Below, in pieces: positions 1-7,581 of a DNA stretch of 22,538 bases; within the stretch, counting starts at the first letter, position 1; every line of letters begins with the position of its first letter. The translations under genes were made by a program, and so were the position numbers. The stretch is from JAVJSU01 sp040219275 (GTDB taxonomy: Bacteria; Chloroflexota; Anaerolineae; Aggregatilineales; Phototrophicaceae). The stretch is taken from positions 1-22,538 of the forward strand of contig JAVJSU010000080.1 in NCBI GenBank assembly GCA_040219275.1, given 5' to 3'. The notes beneath the pieces are model-generated. The model did no database searches. It saw only the letters and a program-made list of their open reading frames with translations, and was not told where the DNA came from.

Positions 1-45
1 CATTAAACGACTGCGCCATTTACCATAATTTCTAGAGCTGAACAT
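1..45 (-). CDS. Putative transposase, N-terminal fragment, runs off left edge
   Basis: The frame starts with ATG at 45-43 and gives 15 residues, MFSSRNYGKWRSRLM, before the window ends. GGAGGAGA lies seven bases upstream of the start, an excellent Shine-Dalgarno match. The same start occurs at the right edge, so the gene belongs to a duplicated element. The basic, arginine-rich start would suit a DNA-binding protein, but 15 residues are too few to assign a family. Calling it a transposase is an inference from the repeated inverted context. Confidence 0.55.
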   Translation of the reverse strand, partial: MFSSRNYGKWRSRLM

Positions 46-140
46 TGGGGGTCTCCTCCAGGCTGTTTTGTGAGAAATTCAACCTTACCAGAGACTTCCT
101 TTTGTTCAACTCGCTCATTTGTTCAGTGTACGGTTGCTAG
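1..140 (-). mobile_element. Insertion sequence end, left copy (incomplete)
   Basis: Bases 4-140 are a perfect 137-bp inverted copy of bases 22402-22538. Identity stops at 140/141, which therefore marks the inner boundary of the element to within a few bases. Read outward, the element begins near CTAGCAACCGTACACTG, has about 95 bp of leader, then a strong ribosome-binding site (GGAGGAGA) and the start of an open frame that runs off the window. This layout, a short noncoding end followed by an outward-facing gene present in two copies, is typical of an insertion sequence. Its family is not certain. Only the 5' end is seen, so the opposite terminal repeat and any target duplication lie outside. 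Confidence 0.8.
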
Positions 141-270
141 CAATGTTATTCACATGCTGATAAGCGTCATTATCCCTCCATCGTGATGCAATGGACTTGA
201 AATACAGATAATCTGCCCGTTATGGAATGACTTCATTGTGTTTCACAGTCGTCTGTCTTGATCATATCCA

Positions 271-1743
271 TTAAAATTGGCGAGACCATTCTTTGGGCCA
301 GCGTTCGACAACAACTTTAGTCTGTGTATAAAACTCAACCCCATGACGACCCTGACCATGTAAATCTCCGAAGAAACTGTCGTTCCAGCCACTGAATGGG
401 AAAGGTGCCATCGGTGCGGCTACTCCGATGTTGATACCTACATTGCCTGCATCGGCTTCATAGCGGAATTTACGAGCGACTGCGCCACTATTTGTGAAGA
501 TGCAAGCCATATTGCCAAAACTGCGATTGTTGACCAGGGCAATTGCGTGCTCAATTGTATTTGCGTGCATTAAACTCAAGACCGGATCGAAAATTTCACT
601 TCGGGCGATCTCGCTATCCGGAGGAACATCATTAAGTAGGGTCGGATACACCCAATAACCATCAGCATAGCCATCAACAGCTTTCGCGCGCCCATCAACA
701 AGGATATTTATGCCCTGTTTTTCACCCTCAGAGATGATACCTTCAATTCGTGTCTTGCTTTCCCGTGTGATAACGGGTCCCATCTGTGTTTCTTCATCCA
801 GCCCATAACCGACTTTCCGGGTTGATGCCGCATCGGCGATTTGTTCGGTGAAAATATTTTTTGCTTCACCGACTGTTATCGCAACGGATGCCGCTAAACA
901 ACGTTGTCCTGCACAGCCAAAAGCACTATCCGCCATGATGCGGGTCGCCATATCCATATCGGCATCGGGCATAATCACAACAGGATTCTTCGCTCCACCC
1001 TGACACTGTGCACGCTTGCCATTGGCTGAGGCACGAGTATAGATATATTTAGCGACGGGCGTACTTCCCACAAAACTAACCGCCTTGACCAGTGGATGGT
1101 CAAGCAAGGCATCCACCGTTTCTTTGCCCCCATTCACGAGTTGAATGACCGCTTTTGGGAAGCCAGCTTCTTCAATCAGTTCAAATAGCCTGGCGCTGGT
1201 CATCGGTACTTTTTCGCTCGGCTTGAGGATGAACGTATTGCCCGTAGCCACAGCATAAGGCAAAAACCAGAGCGGTATCATAGCCGGAAAGTTAAAGGGT
1301 GTGATAGCAGTCACAACGCCAAGTGGCTGACGAAACATATGCTCATCAATGCCACTTGCTATGTCTTCACTGTTATAACCCTGAATCAGACTTGGCATTC
1401 CACAGGCAACCTCGACATTTTCAATGCCACGCCGCATCTCGCCAATGCTTTCCTTATAGGTCTTGCCACATTCATTGGTGATAATTTTGGCAATTTCCTC
1501 AAGATGTTCTTCGAGCAACATTTTCAGCTTAAAAAGGTATTGAACGCGATCAAGTACCGGTGTGGTTCGCCATTCACGAAAAGCGTCTTGTCCAGCTTGA
1601 ACAGCTTGTGCCACGACTTCTTTGGATGTCATGACCACTTTTCCAATGGTTTTACCCTCCGCAGGATTGATGACATCCAGCAAATCTGATGCCTGAGCAT
1701 CTGTCCATTCGCCATTGATATAATCAAGAATTTTGATTGGCAT
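271..1743 (-). CDS. mmsA: CoA-acylating (methyl)malonate-semialdehyde dehydrogenase
   Basis: This 490-residue cytosolic aldehyde dehydrogenase belongs to the MmsA/IolA group, which oxidises malonate semialdehyde or methylmalonate semialdehyde with NAD+ and CoA, releasing CO2 and acetyl-CoA or propionyl-CoA. The catalytic cysteine is Cys282 in FGCAGQRCLAAS. The segment QGGAKNPVVIMPDADMD is typical of the acylating group, which lacks the glutamate that acts as base in hydrolytic aldehyde dehydrogenases. The N-terminal DVINPAEGKTIGKV and the NAD-site segment TAITPFNFPAMIPLWFLPYA also fit, and the length is normal. GAGGAGA precedes the ATG. It is the last gene of the leftward operon, 22 bp after the second permease. 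Its presence implies that the pathway yields a C3 or C4 semialdehyde, but the substrate in this operon is not proven. Confidence 0.9.
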   Translation of the reverse strand: MPIKILDYINGEWTDAQASDLLDVINPAEGKTIGKVVMTSKEVVAQAVQAGQDAFREWRTTPVLDRVQYLFKLKMLLEEHLEEIAKIITNECGKTYKESIGEMRRGIENVEVACGMPSLIQGYNSEDIASGIDEHMFRQPLGVVTAITPFNFPAMIPLWFLPYAVATGNTFILKPSEKVPMTSARLFELIEEAGFPKAVIQLVNGGKETVDALLDHPLVKAVSFVGSTPVAKYIYTRASANGKRAQCQGGAKNPVVIMPDADMDMATRIMADSAFGCAGQRCLAASVAITVGEAKNIFTEQIADAASTRKVGYGLDEETQMGPVITRESKTRIEGIISEGEKQGINILVDGRAKAVDGYADGYWVYPTLLNDVPPDSEIARSEIFDPVLSLMHANTIEHAIALVNNRSFGNMACIFTNSGAVARKFRYEADAGNVGINIGVAAPMAPFPFSGWNDSFFGDLHGQGRHGVEFYTQTKVVVERWPKEWSRQF

Positions 1744-1765
1744 GAATCTATTGTCTCCTCATGGT

Positions 1766-2644
1766 TTATTTCACAGCACCATAGGTCAGTCCACGAATGA
1801 TGTATTTTTGTAGGAAAAAGCTAAGTAAGGTTACGGGAATAATCATAATGATACCCATGGCGGCAAGTGCACCCCAATGTGTATCAGTAGAGGCGATCCG
1901 TATGCCGGGAAGTTGTTCTGTGATTGTTTCAATATTTGCGGCTGTCAGCACCATGACAAATAGGAGTTCATTCCATGCAAATACAATTGCAAACAGGGAT
2001 GCTGAGACGATACCGGGACTCGCCAGCGGTAGCACAATTAAACGCATCAACTGAAACCAGCTTGCCCCATCAATTTGTGCCGCTTCTTCGATTTCGACGG
2101 GAATCTCTTCGAAAAAGCCTTTCATTATCCAGACAACAAAGGGAATGATTGGCATTGACATTGCCGGTATCAATAAATAGTAGGTGTCGAATATTTTAAA
2201 GCCCGTTGCTTTTCCGAAATCAGTCGACAAGATATATAAGGCAACAACCGGGATAATGGGAGGCATAAAGCGGAAGGATAAGATGTTGAATGCCAGAAAA
2301 TTCCCACCAGTACGATAGCGTGCAAGACTATATGCCGCCGGAATACTCACCAGCATAGACAGCAAGAAGGTCAAAATAGCGACTGTGGCGCTATCAAGGA
2401 GCGATTCTTTTCCTCCGAATTGATTAAGCGCCAAATCAAAATTCTGCAAGGTGAATTCACTGGGCACAAACGTGGGCGGGTAGGTCAAGAATTCATTCAG
2501 TGGCTTGAAGGCTGTGTTTAGAGTCCAGTAAATGGGAAAGAGGGCAAAGATAAGCAAAATGATGACGATAGTGTAAGCCAGCACATCCAGTATTTTTGGC
2601 AGTCTCGGAAAATCGCGTTTATTTAGATTAATTTGATTGACCAT
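1766..2644 (-). CDS. CUT1 sugar ABC transporter permease, MalG-like
   Basis: This 292-residue inner-membrane protein is the second permease of a binding-protein-dependent carbohydrate importer. The first membrane segment is at about residues 19-41 (TIVIILLIFALFPIYW), followed by about five more. The cytoplasmic EAA loop that docks on the ATPase is clear at about residues 186-205: EEAAQIDGASWFQLMRLIVL. The C-terminus KYIIRGLTYGAVK is the usual end for MalG-type permeases. The start is supported by AAGGA eight bases upstream of the ATG. It lies 39 bp after the partner permease and 22 bp before the semialdehyde dehydrogenase gene. No ATPase gene is present in the operon, so this complex must borrow one encoded elsewhere. 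Confidence 0.93.
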   Translation of the reverse strand: MVNQINLNKRDFPRLPKILDVLAYTIVIILLIFALFPIYWTLNTAFKPLNEFLTYPPTFVPSEFTLQNFDLALNQFGGKESLLDSATVAILTFLLSMLVSIPAAYSLARYRTGGNFLAFNILSFRFMPPIIPVVALYILSTDFGKATGFKIFDTYYLLIPAMSMPIIPFVVWIMKGFFEEIPVEIEEAAQIDGASWFQLMRLIVLPLASPGIVSASLFAIVFAWNELLFVMVLTAANIETITEQLPGIRIASTDTHWGALAAMGIIMIIPVTLLSFFLQKYIIRGLTYGAVK

Positions 2645-2683
2645 AAATTGTGTCCTTAGGTTAGCAAGCTATGGTGTATCGAC

Positions 2684-3634
2684 TTAGAAATTTTTGCGCC
2701 GGTCATCATCAGCACGGGAAAGTTGCCGCAACAATAATTGACCAATAATTATGATAATAATGAGTTGAATGATACTAATCGCACCCGCATAGCCAAAGTC
2801 AAATTCGGTAAAGCTTACAAAGCGCGTATACATAGCGATGCTTTCTGTCGTGTAACCGGGGCGACCTTTTGTTAATGCCCAGATCACATCGAAAATCTTG
2901 AAAGCATCAATCATGCGCAGGAATACTGCGAGGAAGATGAAGGGTTTCATCAAAGGCAGGGTAATATAGATGAAGCCCTGAATATTATTTGCACCATCAA
3001 CATAAGCCGCTTCATGCACTTCCTGAGACAGACTTTGCCAGCCTGCGAACAGGATCAGTGTCATAAAGGGAGTCCATTGCCAGACATCTGCAATAGTAAT
3101 GGCGGTATAGGATGCCATCTCGTTTACAAACCAGTCGGGACCAGCAATACCAATTTGCGCCAAAAAGAAATTCATCGCACCGTAACGCGCTTCGAAAATC
3201 ATCTTCCACATTAAGCCGACTAAGGTGGGCGCTAGTAACATGGGTGTTAGCATGGCGGTGAGTGCAAAAACCCGTACCACATTGCGTACACGGGTCAAAG
3301 CCCACGCGGATATAAAGCCAAGGATGAGTTGAATCATTACGCTACCAAAGACAAACCACAGGGTCAGGAGCATTCCGTGCCAGAATCGGGCATCTTCCCA
3401 GGCAGTCACAAAATTGGCAAAACCGATAAATTCCCATCCGTCTACGAAGCTGTGCTCCGAGAAGGCAAGGCGGACAACCCACACTGTAGGACCAACCCCG
3501 ACACCAAGCAAGACGATGAGACAGGGTATAACCAGCAACCAGGGGAAAATTTTACGAGACCGGATTGCGTATCGTTCATCGCGGGATAATTCTCTGGATT
3601 TAGGTTGTGCTGTTTTCGTAATTGCAGAATCCAT
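2684..3634 (-). CDS. CUT1 sugar ABC transporter permease, MalF/UgpA-like
   Basis: This integral membrane protein has six predicted spans and pairs with the MalG-like permease. The EAA loop begins near residue 208 (HEAAYVDGANNIQGF, followed by ITLPL). The frame stays open up to 3718, but that longer version would overlap the upstream aldo/keto reductase gene. The ATG at 3634 (MDSAITKT) gives 316 residues, normal for the family, and has AGAGG upstream at a slightly long distance, so I chose it. A basic stretch before the first span (RDERYAIRSRKIFPW) fits a cytoplasmic N-terminus. The transported sugar or polyol cannot be told from the sequence. Confidence 0.92.
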   Translation of the reverse strand: MDSAITKTAQPKSRELSRDERYAIRSRKIFPWLLVIPCLIVLLGVGVGPTVWVVRLAFSEHSFVDGWEFIGFANFVTAWEDARFWHGMLLTLWFVFGSVMIQLILGFISAWALTRVRNVVRVFALTAMLTPMLLAPTLVGLMWKMIFEARYGAMNFFLAQIGIAGPDWFVNEMASYTAITIADVWQWTPFMTLILFAGWQSLSQEVHEAAYVDGANNIQGFIYITLPLMKPFIFLAVFLRMIDAFKIFDVIWALTKGRPGYTTESIAMYTRFVSFTEFDFGYAGAISIIQLIIIIIIGQLLLRQLSRADDDRRKNF

Positions 3635-3674
3635 AAAAATATTTAACCTCTGTTTTCCGTCTGATTGAACGGCT

Positions 3675-4649
3675 TTATGCTTGCGCCAGCGCGTTTTCAC
3701 GATGTTGTAGCAGGGCATTAATCTCCTTCAGATCCTCTGAGGATAATTGCCAATCCGCCGCACCAATCGTGCCTTTAATTTGGGAAGGACGACGTGCGCC
3801 AACAATTGCCGCTGTTATTTCGCTTCGTGTTAGTGTCCATGCAATGGCGAGTTCAGGAATGCTTTTGCCATTACGTTTTGCAATCGGGCGTAATCCTTCG
3901 ACCAATTCAAGATTGAGGCTAAATTCAGGTTCTGTGAAATGACTGGCTGTTTTGCGCCAATCGTTATCGGGTAGACTTGCCATATGTTCGGCGCTAAATT
4001 TGCCTGTTAGTAAGCCTGATTCCATGGGGCTGTAGACAATAACGCCGATATTGTTTTCGGCGCAGTAATCTAGTATGCCATTCTCAATGCCGCGTTCGAC
4101 CATGCTATAAGGGGGTTGTAATGAGGCTATCGGGTGAATTGCCTGAGCGCGCTTGAGTTGATCGAGACTAAAATTAGAAACACCTGCGTAGCGTATTTTG
4201 CCTTCTTTTATCATCTCGCCAATGGCTGTCCATGCACTTTCGATGCCTTCATCAGGGTTGGGCCAATGGATCTGAAATAAGTCAATCACGTCAACATTCA
4301 GGCGTTTTAAACTGCCTTCAACTTCCTGGCGTATGGTATCGCCACCAAGAGCCATATTGATTGTGCCATTTTCATCCCATGATAAGCCGCATTTGGTAGC
4401 AACGATAATCTCATCCGAAATGTCCTTTAGCACTTGTCCCGTAACAATTTCAGCATGTCCCAGACCATAAGCAGGTGCTACATCAATCCAGTTAATGCCT
4501 AATTCAAAGGCTTGTTTGATGGCGGCAATCGAATCGTTATCATCCTGTGCGCCCCAGCCATATTGCCAATCACCCCCGCCGAGCGCATAGGTACCCATAC
4601 CCATTGTTGTAATTTCGAGGTCTGTCCAGCCAAGTTTTCTAGTTTTCAT
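3675..4649 (-). CDS. Aldo/keto reductase
   Basis: This is an NAD(P)H-dependent oxidoreductase of the AKR superfamily, a TIM-barrel enzyme interconverting aldehydes or ketones and alcohols. The catalytic tetrad is visible: Asp56 and Tyr61 in INWIDVAPAYGLG, Lys86 in IVATKCGLSW and His128 in LFQIHWPN. The cofactor-site segments IRYAGVSNFS and IVGARRPSQIKGTIGA are also present. The frame allows a start at 4676, but nothing like a ribosome-binding site precedes it. The ATG at 4649 (MKTRKLGWTDLEIT) has AAGAG upstream and matches where AKR proteins normally begin, giving 324 residues. It sits between the SMP-30-like gene and the permeases, suggesting it acts on the imported or extracellularly processed sugar, but the direction and substrate are unknown. 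Confidence 0.9.
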   Translation of the reverse strand: MKTRKLGWTDLEITTMGMGTYALGGGDWQYGWGAQDDNDSIAAIKQAFELGINWIDVAPAYGLGHAEIVTGQVLKDISDEIIVATKCGLSWDENGTINMALGGDTIRQEVEGSLKRLNVDVIDLFQIHWPNPDEGIESAWTAIGEMIKEGKIRYAGVSNFSLDQLKRAQAIHPIASLQPPYSMVERGIENGILDYCAENNIGVIVYSPMESGLLTGKFSAEHMASLPDNDWRKTASHFTEPEFSLNLELVEGLRPIAKRNGKSIPELAIAWTLTRSEITAAIVGARRPSQIKGTIGAADWQLSSEDLKEINALLQHRENALAQA

Positions 4650-4689
4650 ATTTGTACTCTTAACAATTTGTGTCATGGACGAAGTCAGA

Positions 4690-4715
4690 TGGAGGAACAG
4701 ATGAACGTTCCTCCA
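4690..4715 (-). other. Intercistronic hairpin between SMP-30-like and AKR genes
   Basis: A perfect 9-bp inverted repeat, TGGAGGAAC at 4690-4698 and GTTCCTCCA at 4707-4715, encloses an 8-base loop. In the leftward transcript it follows the stop of the SMP-30-like gene and precedes the aldo/keto reductase. No U-run follows, so it is not a standard intrinsic terminator. An mRNA-processing or stabilising role is inferred. Confidence 0.55.
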
Positions 4716-4727
4716 AAATATGTTTCT

Positions 4728-5687
4728 TTACGATGGCAATATAACTTCAACAATACGGAACGGAAAGTCTGCGTCTGATCCGTTGTTTGCAGGATCCCAA
4801 AAGTGGTGTCCCTGATTTTCGACAACCCATGCACTCCCTTGCCAGTAAGCAAAAGTTGCTATGCCATCCAGACCTTCTGAAATGACTTCTACTTCAGAGG
4901 AATCTCCATTAATATGAACTAATGCCATACCACCGGAACCACCTTCTGCAATTGCGAGAAGATTTTCACCGATAATTTTAAGTCCATCAGGACTACGTAG
5001 TTCCTGTGACGTTTCAATTTCAGTAATGGTACCGGCGCTACCATCTGTCTCGATTGAGACACGGAATAGACGACCTGCACGTTGATTGACGATATACAAT
5101 TCACCGTTGGCGACATCTATTCCGTTCAAGCTCCATTGTTCCGCGCCAAAGATTTCGTCTTCGACCCATACCTCTAATGTGTCGCCACCGGCTGGTAAAC
5201 GTAAAATACGGGGAGACCATGAATCGGAAGCATATACATTGCCAGCTTCATCGACAGTCAGATCGTTACAGAACCCGCCATCAGGAAATTCATAGCTTCC
5301 AACAGGCTCACCTGTTTGCAAATCGAAACTGAGAATAGCGACAGGTGCTGTTCCCGTTAAATTACTGGCTTCCCAATCTGAATTACATACCCAGAGCAAG
5401 TTACGTTCGTCATCCGCAAATAAGCCCAAAACGGTGACAAGCCCATTCGTTCCAGCTTCAATAAATGCTTCTGCTACGCGTCCTCCGGGGGGAATCCGCA
5501 TGATTGATCCAAGTTCCATGCTACCAACATAGAAAGCACCTTCTGCGTCAACAGTAATTCCTTCGGGGAAAAAACGCTCATCTTCGATGACCAATACTGC
5601 ACCGGTTACCCGTTGTGCCAGGATGTGCGACCCGAAAACCACGACACCTATGAGTGTAAGAACGAGTATGGTTAAGGATTTTTTCAT
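4728..5687 (-). CDS. Secreted SMP-30/gluconolactonase-like beta-propeller protein
   Basis: This 319-residue protein starts with a Sec signal peptide (MKKSLTILVLTLIGVVVFG, cleavage probably after HILAQ), so it acts outside the cytoplasm. The mature part has repeated blades like a six-bladed SMP-30/NHL propeller: FFPEGITVDAEGAFYVGS, GGFCNDLTVDEAGNVYASDS, SLNGIDVANGELYIVNQ and SPDGLKIIGENLLAI. The Glu of PEG, the Asn of CND and the Asp of PDG are at the places where SMP-30 enzymes carry their metal ligands. Members include sugar lactonases, and many are only binding or structural propellers. It lies between the binding-protein gene and the aldo/keto reductase, with GGAG before its ATG. A lactonase acting on an oxidised sugar before uptake is plausible but not shown. 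Confidence 0.75.
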   Translation of the reverse strand: MKKSLTILVLTLIGVVVFGSHILAQRVTGAVLVIEDERFFPEGITVDAEGAFYVGSMELGSIMRIPPGGRVAEAFIEAGTNGLVTVLGLFADDERNLLWVCNSDWEASNLTGTAPVAILSFDLQTGEPVGSYEFPDGGFCNDLTVDEAGNVYASDSWSPRILRLPAGGDTLEVWVEDEIFGAEQWSLNGIDVANGELYIVNQRAGRLFRVSIETDGSAGTITEIETSQELRSPDGLKIIGENLLAIAEGGSGGMALVHINGDSSEVEVISEGLDGIATFAYWQGSAWVVENQGHHFWDPANNGSDADFPFRIVEVILPS

Positions 5688-5708
5688 GATTGCAATCTCC
5701 AGATTTAT

Positions 5709-5739
5709 AGTCCCCTGTATCGCTTACATACAAGGGACT
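5709..5739 (-). other. Intercistronic hairpin downstream of binding-protein gene
   Basis: AGTCCC (5709-5714) pairs with GGGACT (5734-5739), and after a single mismatch TGTAT (5716-5720) pairs with ATACA (5728-5732) around a 7-base loop. It lies between the solute-binding-protein gene and the SMP-30-like gene. No U-run follows. Hairpins at this place commonly protect the binding-protein mRNA or reduce read-through, giving more binding protein than permease. That role is inferred here. Confidence 0.6.
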
Positions 5740-5760
5740 GTCTCCATTTAAATAAATGTT

Positions 5761-7239
5761 CTACTCGTCCCACAATTCTAATGGGCGCAGTACGGTATCC
5801 ACATAAATCTGATGAGCGGCAATCTGATCTTCGCGTCCGAGGTCATCGGTGATTTCATTGAGTTCCGCGATCAATTGTTCCGTTGCTTCTTCGGCTGTGA
5901 TGCGCCCGACAAACGCTTCACCGGAAATTCGATCATAGGCTTCAAAGTAACGTGCCGCACCCGGAATCTGTAATGCTGGATAACCTGTCGCGGTTGATTC
6001 TAGCAGAATGTCGGAGTAGTTCTGTGCTTTTTCTTCACAACCACCGGGTGCTACAACGTAGTCGAATACTTCCGGTTGCATGTGTGGTTCGAACCACGGA
6101 TCGAGCAGGGTAACGTCACCCACAATGAGTTGCAAGGCATTTTCAGGACGGCTGATATATGCCATGACTTTGTATGCCGCTTCTTGAACTTCGGGGTCAG
6201 CCGCCGCGCTGATAGCGGCAATACGACCACCTGCCATCTCCGGGCGATGGATCACTTCGCCATCGCGCTCAAAACCGGGCATCAAGGCAACATCAACACT
6301 GCATGTTACAGCAGAACCCGTTGCTTCTTCGGGCTGGTTCGCTAAGCGCCAACCTTCGGGCCACATGGTGTACATGGCGACAACACCCTCTGTACGGAAT
6401 TGAGCATGAACATCACCGAAACCGTTGCTACGTGCTTCTGGCACCATACCGTTTACAAATGTGTCGATACCATTCTGGAATGCCTGAGTACATGCATCGG
6501 GATTTGGATAGCAGGGTGTCATATCATCATAACTAAAGAGATGACCACCCATACCGACCAAACGATCTTTCCAGAAGTAACCGGTCAAGAAGTCAGCGAC
6601 TTCCGCAGTACCATAGAAGTCGTCCCCATCCTGACTAAAGAAGGTCGCAACATCTAAATACTGCTCCCATGTTAAATCTTGCATATCGTACAAATAGCCA
6701 TATTCGGCTTCAAAGGCGGCTTGTGTTTCTGGATTATCGGTGATGTCAGCGCGATAGTGGAGAAGTTTTACATCGCCATCAAACTGGACACCGATAAATT
6801 CGTTATTGTATTGCCATGCCCATTGATAGGCGGGATGTAAGATGTCGTAGTTCATATCGTCTGCAACCTGTTCAGCGCCACCCGGCGCAATATCGGCGAG
6901 ACGTGTCAGATAGGGTTCAAATTCAGCCGTGTAGAGGGGCCAGAAAAGGTACATATCATATTCATTTGCGGCTTGCATATCAATCAGTTGTAGAGCATAC
7001 CAATCTGTAAATTCTAAGCCAACAACTTGCAAGTCAATGTTGAGTTCTTCGCGGAGGGCATCAGCAAACTGGGCAAAACCAACTTCGTTAGACCCTGCAT
7101 CGACGGATAGCACAACCGTTGTCAGTTCTTCCATTGGCTGAGATGCCCAGTCATCATCCTGTGCTTGTACAAATGGAACTGCTAATATAGTTGTCAGGAT
7201 AACAACAATGAGTAGCAAACGCCGTTTATGGTTATTCAT
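5761..7239 (-). CDS. CUT1 ABC transporter extracellular solute-binding protein (family 1)
   Basis: The 492-residue protein opens with a Sec signal peptide (basic NNHKRR, then LLLIVVILTTILAVPFVQA, cleavage likely at QAQ-DDD). No cysteine follows the hydrophobic stretch, so it is not an obvious lipoprotein. The mature chain has the features of family 1 sugar-binding proteins: an early strand TTVVLSVDAGSNEVGF, the central segment EGVVAMYTMWPEGWRLANQ and the late segment AAYKVMAYISRPENALQLI. It would deliver the substrate to the MalF/MalG-like permeases. It is the first gene of the leftward operon, behind the promoter near 7372-7400. Maltose- or glycerol-phosphate-type binding proteins are related, but the ligand cannot be assigned. 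Confidence 0.92.
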   Translation of the reverse strand: MNNHKRRLLLIVVILTTILAVPFVQAQDDDWASQPMEELTTVVLSVDAGSNEVGFAQFADALREELNIDLQVVGLEFTDWYALQLIDMQAANEYDMYLFWPLYTAEFEPYLTRLADIAPGGAEQVADDMNYDILHPAYQWAWQYNNEFIGVQFDGDVKLLHYRADITDNPETQAAFEAEYGYLYDMQDLTWEQYLDVATFFSQDGDDFYGTAEVADFLTGYFWKDRLVGMGGHLFSYDDMTPCYPNPDACTQAFQNGIDTFVNGMVPEARSNGFGDVHAQFRTEGVVAMYTMWPEGWRLANQPEEATGSAVTCSVDVALMPGFERDGEVIHRPEMAGGRIAAISAAADPEVQEAAYKVMAYISRPENALQLIVGDVTLLDPWFEPHMQPEVFDYVVAPGGCEEKAQNYSDILLESTATGYPALQIPGAARYFEAYDRISGEAFVGRITAEEATEQLIAELNEITDDLGREDQIAAHQIYVDTVLRPLELWDE

Positions 7240-7334
7240 AGATCACTTTTCCTTAAAAATATTTAAGCTAAAGTATTGTCGGGAGCCAGGAATTACGTGC
7301 TAGCTATAGTTCCTGTCCAATGCTAACTGTTAAT

Positions 7335-7365
7335 TTCACATTTGTGCGCACATGAAATTTTGTTC
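7335..7365 (-). promoter_or_regulatory. Candidate SorC-type operator, copy 1 (transporter side)
   Basis: This 31-bp block matches the inverse of 7582-7612 at 27 of 31 positions. Its centre holds the perfect palindrome TGTGCGCACA flanked by TTCA and TGAA. It begins right at the predicted transcription start of the leftward operon, where a bound repressor would block initiation. Assignment to the adjacent SorC-family regulator is an inference from position and duplication. Confidence 0.65.
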
Positions 7366-7371
7366 AGACAA

Positions 7372-7400
7372 TCTATAACAGATGTTATATATTTTGTCAA
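7372..7400 (-). promoter_or_regulatory. Predicted promoter of the leftward transporter operon
   Basis: On the minus strand a perfect TTGACA lies at 7400-7395 and TATAGA at 7377-7372, 17 bases apart. The start of transcription would be near 7365, giving a leader of about 125 bases before the binding-protein gene. Operator copy 1 overlaps the predicted start. Confidence 0.5.
7374..7389. promoter_or_regulatory. 16-bp palindrome inside the leftward promoter
   Basis: TATAACA and TGTTATA form an exact inverted repeat around a 2-base centre (GA). It covers most of the -10 region and the spacer of the leftward promoter, so any protein bound there would compete with RNA polymerase. It differs from the 31-bp sites and may bind another regulator. 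AT-rich DNA yields such palindromes by chance more often than mixed DNA. Confidence 0.35.
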
Positions 7401-7549
7401 GAAATTCAACACATTGCATAAAACTCGTAAATGATGCAGATGAACAGATTTTTATTGCGTGTGTAATCCGTAAGGGCAAGATAGTGGTTTATTCCACTTT
7501 TCTTGCACGTTTTACCAATGATGAATATACACCTATTTATCCTAAATAC

Positions 7550-7579
7550 TTGACAAAAATATTCTACAGGAGCTATACT
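7550..7579 (+). promoter_or_regulatory. Predicted promoter of the SorC-family regulator gene
   Basis: TTGACA (7550-7555) and TATACT (7574-7579) are 18 bases apart, an almost consensus sigma-70-type promoter. Transcription would start near 7586, inside operator copy 2 and about 35 bases before the regulator's ATG. This suggests autoregulation. Confidence 0.65.
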
Positions 7580-7581
7580 TT

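Noticed and set aside
1339..1689. A 116-codon plus-strand frame opposite the semialdehyde dehydrogenase gene
   Set aside because: It is a shadow of a well-supported gene: no recognisable domain, and the opposite strand carries a full conserved enzyme.
3635..3718. A longer N-terminus for the MalF-like permease
   Set aside because: The extra 28 residues overlap the upstream reductase gene, do not look like a permease N-terminus, and a well-placed start exists at 3634.
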